Positions 1 to 6,478 are shown, counted from the first letter of the stretch. The stretch: 9,057 bases of DNA from Lentimicrobium sp. (GCA_022758945.1 JAEMQE010000166.1:1-9057); one strand, 5' to 3'. Numbers and translations are program-made. Notes: generated by a model from the sequence alone, not told the origin.

Positions 1-27
1 AAATCACTTTTTCTTTAAAATATTTGA

Positions 28-58
28 CAAAAATACACTTTAAGAACTATTCTCAAAA
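28..58 (-). promoter_or_regulatory. Bacteroidota sigma-A promoter firing off the left edge
   Basis: Read on the minus strand, TTTTG (58-54) is followed after 18 nt by TATTTTTG (35-28), an exact fit to the Bacteroidota -7 consensus TAnnTTTG. Transcription would start near position 21-24 and leave the window, so a gene divergent from the SPOR gene probably lies just to the left. The match is read directly; activity and the identity of that gene are inferred. Confidence 0.55.
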
Positions 59-132
59 CCTTAAAATAGTCTTAAATATAATTTATATTCATTCTAAATA
101 GTATTACCGCCTAAGTTTTATTCTTTAAACAC

Positions 133-140
133 TATTTTTG
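133..140 (+). promoter_or_regulatory. -7 box of the SPOR-domain gene promoter
   Basis: TATTTTTG matches TAnnTTTG exactly and lies 18 nt before the ATG at 159. No good TTG -33 element is seen about 19 nt upstream. The box contains the TTG at 138 that could otherwise be read as an upstream start, which argues for translation from ATG 159 with a very short leader. Confidence 0.5.
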
Positions 141-158
141 TATAAAAATATCCCCATT

Positions 159-548
159 ATGAGAATTATAGCCGCAAAAAAAATCCTTTTATCCTTCTTA
201 TTTGTTAGTTTTTCTACTTGTTGTGTAAATGCACAAGATCAAAACGTTACTATAAATCAAGACCCAAAATTTGAACAACTGTTAAATGAAAAAAGAAAGA
301 TAAATACTTCACTGACCGTAAACGATTCCTATAAAATTCAAATTTATAATGGCGGAAGCGAAATCGCAAAAAAAACATTGAGCGAGTTCAAACAAGAGTT
401 CGCAGCCATTGATGCCACAATTGTTTTTAACACGCCAAATTATAAAGTTTGGGTGGGGAATTTCAGAACCCGTATTGAAGCCGAAAAAACTTTGGCAGAT
501 ATTAAAGACAGATACAAAAACGTGCTTTTGATAAAACCGAGTAGGTAG
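159..548 (+). CDS. Secreted SPOR-domain protein
   Basis: Predicted 129-residue exported protein. Residues 1-25 form a signal peptide: a basic start (RIIAAKK), a hydrophobic core LLSFLFVSF and a likely cleavage after VNA. After a short polar linker, about residues 57-128 look like a SPOR fold, with two copies of the strand-helix pattern: YKIQIYNGG followed by an Ala/Lys/Glu helix, then YKVWVGNFRTRIEAEKTL. SPOR domains bind denuded peptidoglycan, so an envelope or septal role is likely. The ATG at 159 is preferred over the in-frame TTG at 138 because it begins the signal peptide directly and the TTG lies in the -7 box. No lipobox is convincing despite C21-C22. From memory, Flavobacteriaceae often carry such a gene near infB; this was not checked here. 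No clear terminator follows. Confidence 0.85.
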   Translation: MRIIAAKKILLSFLFVSFSTCCVNAQDQNVTINQDPKFEQLLNEKRKINTSLTVNDSYKIQIYNGGSEIAKKTLSEFKQEFAAIDATIVFNTPNYKVWVGNFRTRIEAEKTLADIKDRYKNVLLIKPSR

Positions 549-596
549 AATATTTTAAAGCTTTAGCAAGAACCAATAGTTATTTTCGTTAATAGA

Positions 597-626
597 TTGA
601 GGCCGTTGCTATTTTTAGTATTTTTG
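597..626 (+). promoter_or_regulatory. Promoter of the toxin-antitoxin pair
   Basis: TTG (597-599), a 19-nt spacer and TATTTTTG (619-626) fit the Bacteroidota sigma-A consensus exactly. The expected start is about 631-634, some 25 nt before the antitoxin ATG. Just downstream are small inverted repeats, AAGT-A-ACTT (630-638) and GTTA-AAG-TAAC (626-636), which could be an autoregulatory operator of the kind usual for such modules; that part is speculative. Confidence 0.6.
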
Positions 627-657
627 TTAAAGTAACTTGCTCTTAAAAGATTTAAAA

Positions 658-903
658 ATGAACACAGTAACGCCTTCACAAGTAACTAAAAAGATAAACT
701 CGCTTCCTGCCTCACTCTTGCAAGAAGTAGATAAATACATCGATTTTTTAAATTATAAATATTCCGATTGGGCAGAACAATTATCCGAAGACCAAATTCT
801 ACTTATTGAAAAAGGAACAAAAGATATTGAAGAAAACAAACTTATTCCTCATAAAGAAGCCAAAAAAAGAATCAAAGATTACATCAAAAACAAGTCGGTT
901 TAA
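658..903 (+). CDS. Antitoxin of a RelE/ParE-type module (DUF2281-like)
   Basis: 81-residue, charged, probably cytoplasmic protein. The N-terminal part (SQVTKKINSLPASLLQEVDK, then YIDFL) resembles the DUF2281-type start seen in small Bacteroidota antitoxins, where 'lp..ll.EV..yIdFL' is typical. The C-terminal part (about residues 48-78: LSEDQ..LIEKGTKDIEENKLIPHKEAKKRIKDYI) is the pattern of antitoxins that wrap RelE/ParE toxins. The ATG at 658 is chosen over an in-frame TTG at 637, which would only add MLLKDLK ahead of it. Its stop codon overlaps the start of the next gene by one base (TAATG), typical of translational coupling in toxin-antitoxin pairs. The partner toxin is interrupted, so this gene may be an orphan antitoxin. 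Family assignment is by pattern only. Confidence 0.72.
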   Translation: MNTVTPSQVTKKINSLPASLLQEVDKYIDFLNYKYSDWAEQLSEDQILLIEKGTKDIEENKLIPHKEAKKRIKDYIKNKSV

Positions 904-1181
904 TGGAATTTGTTTGGACTAAAACTGCCTTGGAAACATTCTTTAAAGTAGTCGATTATTTATTTGATCATTGGTGAAGTAAAGAGATTGAAACTTTCGA
1001 AAATAATGTGGATGAACTTATCGAAAGAATTGCCTCCTTTAATCAAATATGTCCAGAATCAAAATTGTTTGGTTACCGAAAATGTGTAATCGATGAGCAC
1101 AATTCACTTATATATCACGTTGAAAATAATACTCTTCTTTTGGTTACTTTTATAGATAATAGAAGTCAACATTCGTTTTAA
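903..1181 (+). pseudogene. RelE/ParE-family toxin interrupted by in-frame TGA
   Basis: The ATG at 903-905 overlaps the antitoxin stop. The frame reads MEFVWTKTALETFFKVVDYLFDHW, then TGA at 975-977 (codon 25), then SKEIETFENNVDELIERIASF and on to TAA at 1179-1181, 93 codons in all. Ignoring the TGA gives a normal-length RelE/ParE-type toxin: an N-terminal strand with an aromatic (FVWT), a helix with 'dYL...W', a second helix ending in ERIASFNQICPES, an Arg in GYRKC, then YHVENNTLLLVTFIDNRSQHS, the usual C-terminal strand pair ending in 'f.D.Rq.p'. Everything after the stop is clean, with no frameshift, so the lesion looks recent or is a sequencing error. Such toxins cleave ribosome-bound mRNA (RelE) or poison gyrase (ParE); which applies cannot be told. 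Only a 24-residue peptide should be made. Recoding of TGA is unlikely in this lineage. Confidence 0.82.
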
Positions 1182-1193
1182 AATTCTTTGTAT

Positions 1194-1224
1194 GCGAAAG
1201 CGTGACGCTTGCGCCAGCGTGAGG
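1194..1224. repeat. GC-rich hairpin element in a convergent gap
   Basis: A 31-base GC-rich patch lies in AT-rich surroundings. AGCGTGA occurs twice (1199-1205 and 1216-1222). ACGCT (1205-1209) can pair with AGCGT (1216-1220) across a 6-base loop; AGCGT-G-ACGCT (1199-1209) is also a perfect palindrome. It sits between the convergent toxin relic and the small membrane-protein genes. It may be a dispersed intergenic repeat. There is no T-run close enough to call it an intrinsic terminator. Confidence 0.4.
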
Positions 1225-1242
1225 AAAGCTATTACACGTTTA

Positions 1243-1422
1243 TTAAAAGTGCAATCCACCAAAAATAAACATTAAACCAAGAAAAATAAAACCTCCTCCA
1301 CCAACATAACCTTGAAAATTATTAACAGAAGAAAGAGAAGTATTTTTTGGTCGTTTTGAAGTATACCAAATCACCACTATTCCAAAAAGAATCATTAAAA
1401 CACCGATTCCTATCTCTTTCAT
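1243..1422 (-). CDS. Small two-helix membrane protein, copy A
   Basis: 59-residue protein not recognised as a named family. It starts MKEIGIGVLM and ends FGGLHF. Residues 4-20 form a hydrophobic helix, residues 21-39 a polar loop (TSKRPKNTSLSSVNNFQGY), and residues 40-56 a glycine-rich second hydrophobic segment (VGGGGFIFLGLMFIFGG). By the positive-inside rule the KRPK loop should be cytoplasmic, making a helical hairpin with both ends outside; this is inference. By hand alignment it is identical to the downstream-numbered copy (1477-1656) at 45 of 59 positions without gaps, which supports it as a real gene although it is short. The stop codon is at 1243-1245. The gap to copy B is 54 nt, so both may be on one transcript; no strong promoter is seen between them. 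Confidence 0.72.
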   Translation of the reverse strand: MKEIGIGVLMILFGIVVIWYTSKRPKNTSLSSVNNFQGYVGGGGFIFLGLMFIFGGLHF

Positions 1423-1476
1423 CTTTTGTGTTTAAAATATTTATCAAATAATTAGAATAGTTGGCATTATTGATTA

Positions 1477-1656
1477 CTAAAAGTGTAATCCACCACAAAT
1501 ATACATTATACCCCCTATAATAGAAAGAACTCCAAAAGTATAACCTTGAAAGTTATTAACAGAAGAAAGAGTCGTGTTTTTTGGTCTTTTAGATGTATAC
1601 CAAATCACCGCTATTCCAAAAAGAATAAATAAAACTCCAATCCCAATGTCTTTCAT
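1477..1656 (-). CDS. Small two-helix membrane protein, copy B
   Basis: 59-residue paralogue of the protein at 1243-1422. The ATG at 1656 (MKDIGIGV) is preferred over a TTG at 1671 because it aligns with the start of copy A and gives exactly the same length. Hydrophobic segment 1 is residues 4-20. The polar loop (TSKRPKNTTLSSVNNFQGY) is nearly invariant between copies. Hydrophobic segment 2 (about 40-56, TFGVLSIIGGIMYICGG) has diverged strongly, and then GGLHF is conserved again. The gene begins 36 nt beyond the infB terminator hairpin, so it could be served by readthrough or by its own weak promoter; ATTATTTGA occurs upstream of both copies (1676-1668 and 1452-1444) but does not fit TAnnTTTG. 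Function is unknown; it is not recognisable as a toxin, transporter or signalling protein. Confidence 0.75.
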   Translation of the reverse strand: MKDIGIGVLFILFGIAVIWYTSKRPKNTTLSSVNNFQGYTFGVLSIIGGIMYICGGLHF

Positions 1657-1691
1657 ATTTTCGTTTTTCAAATAATCAAGCTAATTTAAAT

Positions 1692-1719
1692 AAAAAAAAT
1701 CCCGATTTCTCGGGATTTT
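1692..1719 (-). terminator. Intrinsic terminator of rimP-nusA-infB
   Basis: ATCCCGA (1699-1705) and TCGGGAT (1710-1716) form a perfect 7-bp stem around a 4-base loop. On the minus strand the stem is followed by a run of T (A-run at 1692-1699 on the plus strand). It lies 20 bp beyond the infB stop codon, with tracts that favour minus-strand termination. Confidence 0.88.
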
Positions 1720-1738
1720 CTATAAATAGTTCGAAATT

Positions 1739-4615
1739 TTATTTCAATTTCTTTTTGATCGCTACTTCGTGGAACGCTTCGATAACGTCTCTTTCTTCGA
1801 TGTCATTGTATCCTTTTATTTGAATACCACAATCGTATCCTTTGGCAACTTCTTTCGCATCGTCTTTGAAACGTTTCAGTGCCAATAGTTCTCCGGTAAA
1901 GACTACCACACCTTCTCTAATGATACGGATTTTGGCATTTCTGGCGATTTTTCCGTCCATAACCATACAACCTGCGATAGAACCCACTTTCGAGATTTTG
2001 AAAATCTCTCTGATTTCGGCAGTTCCCAGAATTTCTTCTTTCATTTCTGGAGCAAGCATTCCTTCCATCGCATCTTTCAAGTCGTCGATTGCGGCGTAAA
2101 TGATAGAATAATAACGGATATCAATTTCTTCTTTGTCGGCTAATTGTCTCGCATTTCCTGCAGGACGAACATTAAATCCGATAATAATCGCATCCGAAGC
2201 AGAAGCCAACATTACATCAGTTTCAGTAATCGCTCCAACACCTTTATGTATAATATTGATTTGAATTTCTGGAGTAGATAATTTAGAGAACGAATCAGAC
2301 AAGGCTTCAACAGAACCATCCACGTCACCTTTAAGGATGATGTTCAATTCTTTAAATTGACCCAATGCTATTCTACGTCCAATTTCATCCAAAGTAATAT
2401 GTCGTTGTGTACGAACCGATTGTTCACGCATCAATTGAGAACGTTTTGAAGCAATTTGTTTGGCTTCTTTTTCGTCTTCAAAAACGTTGAACTTATCACC
2501 AGCAGTCGCCGCACCATCTAAACCTAAAACAGAAACCGGAGTTGATGGACCTGCAACGGTCACAACATTTCCTCTTTCGTCATGCATGGCTTTAATTTTA
2601 CCGTGGTGTTTTCCTGCCAACATATAATCCCCAATTCTTAAGGTTCCGTGTTGTACTAATATGGTAGAAACATATCCTTTTCCTTTATCCAAAAATGCTT
2701 CCACAACAGTTCCCTGTGCTGCTTTGTTTGGATTAGATTTTAAATCTAAAAGTTCGGCTTCTAATAAAACTTTTTCTAATAATTCTTTAACTCCTGTTCC
2801 AAATTTTGCCGAAATATCGTGAGATTGAATTTTTCCACCCCAATCTTCAACAAGTAAATTCATACCTGCTAATTTTTCTTTGATTTTCTCAACATTAGCA
2901 TTTGGCTTATCAATTTTATTGATAGCAAATATAATAGGAACTCCAGCAGCTTGAGCGTGAGAAATTGCCTCTTTGGTTTGTGGCATAATATCATCATCGG
3001 CAGCCACTACAATAATAGCAATATCGGTAACTTGAGCACCACGAGCACGCATTGCGGTAAACGCTTCGTGACCCGGTGTATCAAGGAAAGCGATTTTTTG
3101 ACCGTCTTCCAATGTTACTCCATAAGCACCAATGTGCTGTGTAATTCCTCCAGATTCACCAGCGATAACATTTTCTTTACGAATATAATCCAGCAAAGAT
3201 GTTTTACCGTGATCGACGTGACCCATTACGGTTACTATTGGCGCTCTGAAAACTAAATCTTCTTCTTTGTCCGGTACAACTTGAATAGCTTCTTCAATAT
3301 CAACTGTGATAAATTCAACTTCGTATCCAAATTCATCCGCAACAATGGTCAATGTTTCTGCATCAAGTCGCTGATTCATCGTAACCATGATTCCAAGTGA
3401 CATACAAGTTCCAATAACTTTAGTAATTGGTACATCCATCATAATGGCGATTTCACCAACGGTTACAAACTCGGTAACTTTAATAGTTTTACTTCCTTCG
3501 TCTAACGCTCTTTGCTCATCATCCGATTTTTGACGGTGTGTATCTCTTTTGTCTCTTCTATATTTAGCTGCTTTCGATTTACCGCCTTTTCCTTGCAGTT
3601 TCTCTAAAGTCTCTCTAATTTGATTTTTAACTTCTTCTTCGGTAGGCTCAACTTTGGCTGTGATTGCAGGTCTTGCACCTTTTACAAAACCAGGTCTGGC
3701 ACCTCTGTTGGCATTAAATCCTCCACCTCCAGCATTTGGAGTGATTTTGTTAGGGTTTGGTGCACCTGGAACACCAGGAGTTGCTGGCGGTCTTGGCACA
3801 CCAGGTTTTGGAGCAATCCTTTTTCGTTTATTTTTATTGGCATTACTAGCCGCACTTCCGGGAGCTCCAGGAACACCAGGTTTGTTTGGAGTAATTTTAG
3901 GGTCTTCTTTTTTCTTTTTAGGCTTATTAAACTGAGATAAATCGATAGTTTGACCTGTCAATGTAGCTCCGGAAAGTTTTGTATATTTAGTTGTGATAGA
4001 TTCCTCAACAGGAGCTTCTGGAACTACAGGAACTTCTTTTTTAGCTGGCGCAACTTCTTTTTTAATTTCTTTTATCTCTACAACAGGTTTAGCCTCTTTT
4101 TTGTCTGAAACCACTTTCTCTTGAACGGGTTCTTCTTTTTGAACAACTTCTTTTAAGATTGGTTTCTCCTGAGGAATTTTAGCAACTGGAGTTTCAATTT
4201 TTTCAACAATTGGCGCTGGTGTTGGTACAGGAGTTACAACTGCTTTTTTAGGATTAAGGTCAATGTTTCCTACGAGAACTGGCCCTGTAACATTCCCTTT
4301 GGCTTTAATAACTTCTTGGCTTTTTAACCGTTCTTCATCGTGTTTACGCTTGTCCTCGATTTCTTTTTCTCGTTCAATGCGCAACGCTTCCTTCTCTTTT
4401 CTCTTCTCTTCTCCTACTTCTTTTGAAGCTTCTTTATTCCCCTTGTCTCCAGCAAATTGATTTTGTAGGATATTAAATTCCGCTTCAGAAATTTTTGTGT
4501 TTGGGTTTGATTCAACAACAATCCCCTTATCTTTTAGATAATCCACAGCTCTTTCTAAAGAAATATTCAATTCCCTCAAAACTTTGTTTATTCTAATAAC
4601 TTTCTCTTCAGACAT
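1739..4615 (-). CDS. infB: Translation initiation factor IF-2
   Basis: 958-residue GTPase that delivers fMet-tRNA to the 30S subunit and promotes 50S joining. Residues 1-50 are the IF2 N-terminal helical module (VIRINKVLRELNISLERAVDYL). Residues 55-370 are a long charged, disordered linker rich in Lys, Glu and Pro, including a Gly/Pro patch (about 244-287) with PGVPGAP repeats. A second IF2_N-like module (about 378-435, FVTVGEIAIMMDVPITKVIGTC) precedes the G domain: G1 GHVDHGKT (465-472), G3 DTPG (512-515), G4 NKID (566-569), G5 SAK (602-604). Domain II, domain III (GDVDGSVEAL, about 763-772) and the initiator-tRNA binding domain IV (about 850-950, ending in KGYDCGIQIKGYNDIEERDVIEAF) follow. 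The length suits Bacteroidota. It is the last gene of the operon, 96 nt after nusA and followed by a terminator. Open frames antisense to the linker are compositional artefacts. Confidence 0.98.
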   Translation of the reverse strand: MSEEKVIRINKVLRELNISLERAVDYLKDKGIVVESNPNTKISEAEFNILQNQFAGDKGNKEASKEVGEEKRKEKEALRIEREKEIEDKRKHDEERLKSQEVIKAKGNVTGPVLVGNIDLNPKKAVVTPVPTPAPIVEKIETPVAKIPQEKPILKEVVQKEEPVQEKVVSDKKEAKPVVEIKEIKKEVAPAKKEVPVVPEAPVEESITTKYTKLSGATLTGQTIDLSQFNKPKKKKEDPKITPNKPGVPGAPGSAASNANKNKRKRIAPKPGVPRPPATPGVPGAPNPNKITPNAGGGGFNANRGARPGFVKGARPAITAKVEPTEEEVKNQIRETLEKLQGKGGKSKAAKYRRDKRDTHRQKSDDEQRALDEGSKTIKVTEFVTVGEIAIMMDVPITKVIGTCMSLGIMVTMNQRLDAETLTIVADEFGYEVEFITVDIEEAIQVVPDKEEDLVFRAPIVTVMGHVDHGKTSLLDYIRKENVIAGESGGITQHIGAYGVTLEDGQKIAFLDTPGHEAFTAMRARGAQVTDIAIIVVAADDDIMPQTKEAISHAQAAGVPIIFAINKIDKPNANVEKIKEKLAGMNLLVEDWGGKIQSHDISAKFGTGVKELLEKVLLEAELLDLKSNPNKAAQGTVVEAFLDKGKGYVSTILVQHGTLRIGDYMLAGKHHGKIKAMHDERGNVVTVAGPSTPVSVLGLDGAATAGDKFNVFEDEKEAKQIASKRSQLMREQSVRTQRHITLDEIGRRIALGQFKELNIILKGDVDGSVEALSDSFSKLSTPEIQINIIHKGVGAITETDVMLASASDAIIIGFNVRPAGNARQLADKEEIDIRYYSIIYAAIDDLKDAMEGMLAPEMKEEILGTAEIREIFKISKVGSIAGCMVMDGKIARNAKIRIIREGVVVFTGELLALKRFKDDAKEVAKGYDCGIQIKGYNDIEERDVIEAFHEVAIKKKLK

Positions 4616-4645
4616 AAAACCTTTTTAATATTACCTTCTTTATTG

Positions 4646-4676
4646 TTCCTCACACTAACTCTCTGCCGGAGAGGAA
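4646..4676 (-). promoter_or_regulatory. Structured nusA-infB intergenic RNA (candidate)
   Basis: In the 96-nt gap upstream of infB two nested inverted repeats occur: an outer TTCCTC (4646-4651) with GAGGAA (4671-4676), and an inner CTCTC (4659-4663) with GAGAG (4669-4673) around 5 bases. They overlap, so only one can form fully at a time. There is no T-run and no TAnnTTTG promoter. It could affect processing or infB translation; this is inference. Confidence 0.3.
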
Positions 4677-4711
4677 AAATAAGGTTTAAAATTTATTTTT
4701 TAAAGAATTGA

Positions 4712-5965
4712 CTAGCTATCAAATTCTTCTTTTAGTATTCTCATTACATCTAGAATCGTTTCCTCTTCTAGGTCAGTTCTTCTCACTAAATCATTTACAT
4801 CTTGTTTCAAAATACTTTTTGCAGTATCCAACCCAATTTTTGCAAATTCTTCGATAACCCATTCTTCAATTTCATCTGAAAACTCTGTTAATTCAACATC
4901 ATCTTCATCTGCAGCAGCACCAGCAACATCTCCTTCACGAATAACGTCAAGTTCATATCCTGTTAATTGACCCGCCAATTTAATATTGTGCCCACCTCTA
5001 CCAATTGCTTTAGAAACTTCTTCTAATTTCAAGAAAACTTCAGCTCTTTTTGTTTCTTCATTAATCTTAATAGAAGAAACTTTCGCAGGGCTCAATGCTC
5101 TTGTGATATACAATTGAATATTGCTGGTGTAATTAATAACGTCAATGTTTTCGTTTCCTAACTCACGAACAATTCCGTGAATACGAGATCCTTTCATTCC
5201 CACACAAGCACCAACTGGATCAATTCTATCATCATAAGAATCTACGGCAACTTTTGCTTTTTCGCCAGGAATTCTCACCACGTTTTTCACCATAATCAAA
5301 CCGTCAAAAACTTCTGGAATTTCTTGTTCGAATAATTTTTCCAAGAACTTTTCAGAAGTTCTGGACATAATTATTTGAGGTTTATTTCCTTTCAATTCAA
5401 CACTTTCAATGATTCCACGAACATTATCTCCTTTACGGAAAAAGTCAGAAGGAATTTGTTTTTCTTTTGGCAAAATAATTTCGTTGCCTTCATCGTCAAT
5501 CAAAATAACGACTCTCGGACGAACATGGTGTACTTCGGCAGTGTAAATTTCGCCAATTAAATCTTTAAATTGTTTGTAAAGATTTGTATTGTCATGTTCG
5601 TGAATTTTAGAAATCAAGTTTTGGCGTAAAGCCAAAATAGCTCTTCTTCCTAAATCGATTAATTTCACTTCTTCCGAAACTTCTTCTCCAATTTCGAAAT
5701 CGGGTTCGATTTTTCTTGCTTCGGTTAATGTAATTTCTTCATTTTCTAAATCTAAATCATCATCAGCAACGATAACTCTTCTTCTCCAGATTTCCATATC
5801 GCCTTTATCAGGATTGATGATAATGTCAAAATTATCATCTGAACCAAATTTTTTCTTCAATGCATTTCTAAATACATCTTCTAATATCGCCATAAGCGTT
5901 ACACGATCAATAAGTTTATCGTCTTTAAACTCTGAAAATGAATCGATTAATGCTAAATTTTCCAT
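4712..5965 (-). CDS. nusA: Transcription termination/antitermination factor NusA
   Basis: 417-residue RNA-polymerase-binding factor that modulates pausing, intrinsic termination and antitermination. The N-terminal polymerase-binding domain spans about 1-130 (SFSEFKDDKLIDRVTLMAIL is its start). An S1 RNA-binding domain lies at about 134-200. KH1 follows (about 230-280) with the GMKG loop at 256-259 in VGACVGMKGSRI, and KH2 (about 300-345) with GRGG at 322-325 in SKAIGRGGHNIKLAGQLTGYELDV. An acidic linker and one helical segment (about 366-417) end the protein; the two tandem C-terminal AR repeats of the E. coli protein are not present as a pair, as is usual in this phylum. The start codon is 13 nt after the rimP stop, so the two are probably co-translated. 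NusA could also act on the hairpin in its own operon leader at 6451-6476. Confidence 0.97.
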   Translation of the reverse strand: MENLALIDSFSEFKDDKLIDRVTLMAILEDVFRNALKKKFGSDDNFDIIINPDKGDMEIWRRRVIVADDDLDLENEEITLTEARKIEPDFEIGEEVSEEVKLIDLGRRAILALRQNLISKIHEHDNTNLYKQFKDLIGEIYTAEVHHVRPRVVILIDDEGNEIILPKEKQIPSDFFRKGDNVRGIIESVELKGNKPQIIMSRTSEKFLEKLFEQEIPEVFDGLIMVKNVVRIPGEKAKVAVDSYDDRIDPVGACVGMKGSRIHGIVRELGNENIDVINYTSNIQLYITRALSPAKVSSIKINEETKRAEVFLKLEEVSKAIGRGGHNIKLAGQLTGYELDVIREGDVAGAAADEDDVELTEFSDEIEEWVIEEFAKIGLDTAKSILKQDVNDLVRRTDLEEETILDVMRILKEEFDS

Positions 5966-5978
5966 GCCAACTAATTAA

Positions 5979-6443
5979 TTAAAATGTTACTGTAACAATT
6001 GCTTCTTTTATTTCTGTATAAGGTATTTCTTGTCTTTTTTGAACCGTTTCTTTTCCTTTTCCAATTTTTTTTGGCTCTCTGGCTTTCCACGACAAAATTA
6101 TAAAATTATCATTAGCTTCAACTAATTCTGCTTCAATAGTTTCGGTTGCTAATTTTACTATTAATGTCCTCCCAACGTTTTTCTTGTATTGTCTTACCAT
6201 TTTTAATGGCGATCCAACTCCTACCGAGGCAACTTCTAAAGAAAAATCTTGTTCTTCTCTGTCTAAATTATTCTCGATTACACGGCTAATGTCAATGCAA
6301 TCCTGCAAAACCACTCCGTTATCGCCGTCTAAAGTCACGATAATTTTAAAACTGTCGGTAATTGTCAAATCTACCAGAAAAACAGAAGGTTTCTCTAATA
6401 ATCCCTCAATTAATAAACCGTTTACCTTTTCTTTAAATGTCAT
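5979..6443 (-). CDS. rimP: Ribosome maturation factor RimP
   Basis: 154-residue protein that helps assemble the 30S subunit, binding near ribosomal protein S12. The N-terminal domain (about 1-82) contains FLVDLTI, then IIVTLDGDNGVVLQDCIDIS and SRVIENNLD, the usual order of RimP. The interdomain motif normally written LEVSSPGLDRPL appears as LEVASVGVGSPL, a variant I believe is common in Flavobacteriaceae. It leads into QYKKNVGR and a C-terminal SH3-like barrel (about 90-154) ending in IPYTEIKEAIVTVTF. It is the first gene of the rimP-nusA-infB operon, an order conserved widely in bacteria. No Shine-Dalgarno is seen; 12 AT-only bases separate the start codon from a strong hairpin in the leader (6456-6476). 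Confidence 0.95.
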   Translation of the reverse strand: MTFKEKVNGLLIEGLLEKPSVFLVDLTITDSFKIIVTLDGDNGVVLQDCIDISRVIENNLDREEQDFSLEVASVGVGSPLKMVRQYKKNVGRTLIVKLATETIEAELVEANDNFIILSWKAREPKKIGKGKETVQKRQEIPYTEIKEAIVTVTF

Positions 6444-6450
6444 ATTTTAT

Positions 6451-6476
6451 AAAAAGAGGCACGCTATGCGTGCCTC
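6451..6476 (-). terminator. Terminator-like hairpin in the rimP leader (candidate attenuator)
   Basis: On the minus strand GAGGCACGC (6476-6468), loop ATA (6467-6465) and GCGTGCCTC (6464-6456) make a perfect 9-bp GC-rich stem followed at once by TTTTTAT (from 6455). That is a textbook intrinsic terminator for minus-strand transcription. It has no matching T-run on the plus strand. It lies between the rimP promoter (6506-6536) and the rimP ATG (6443), with no minus-strand gene upstream for it to end, so it is probably an attenuator for the operon. The structure is read directly; regulation is inferred. Confidence 0.75.
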
Positions 6477-6478
6477 AT
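6464..6478 (-). other. Four-codon mini-ORF overlapping the leader hairpin
   Basis: ATG AGG CAC GCA TAG (M-R-H-A-stop) runs from 6478 to 6464 on the minus strand. It covers the whole 5' arm and loop of the rimP leader hairpin. If translated, the ribosome would block hairpin formation. So short a frame can easily arise by chance, so the call is tentative. Confidence 0.2.

Larger units (their letters stand above)
1243..1656 (-). repeat. Tandem gene duplication, period 234 bp
   Basis: Two direct copies of a 180-bp coding unit have start codons 234 bp apart. Long stretches are nearly identical at the DNA level, for example the strings around ataaccttgaaa / ttattaacagaagaaagag and tataccaaatcacc / ctattccaaaaagaat. 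Similarity falls off in the 3' third of the genes (second membrane segment) and in the spacers. Confidence 0.8.

Noticed and set aside
138..158. Upstream TTG start for the SPOR protein
   Set aside because: The TTG is part of an exact -7 promoter box and would add residues ahead of a well-formed signal peptide.
975..977. TGA in the toxin as selenocysteine or programmed readthrough
   Set aside because: No selenocysteine insertion element is apparent, RelE/ParE toxins have no selenocysteine there, and plain nonsense mutation or sequence error is simpler.
1842..2099. Plus-strand 85-codon frame opposite the end of infB
   Set aside because: It lies fully antisense to conserved IF-2 domains and is Ser/Ile-rich in the way antisense frames usually are.
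3654..3935. Long open plus-strand frame of 93 codons opposite infB, rich in Gly, Pro and Leu
   Set aside because: It is antisense to the Lys/Pro/Gly-rich linker of IF-2, where codon composition keeps several frames open; it has no promoter and no family pattern.
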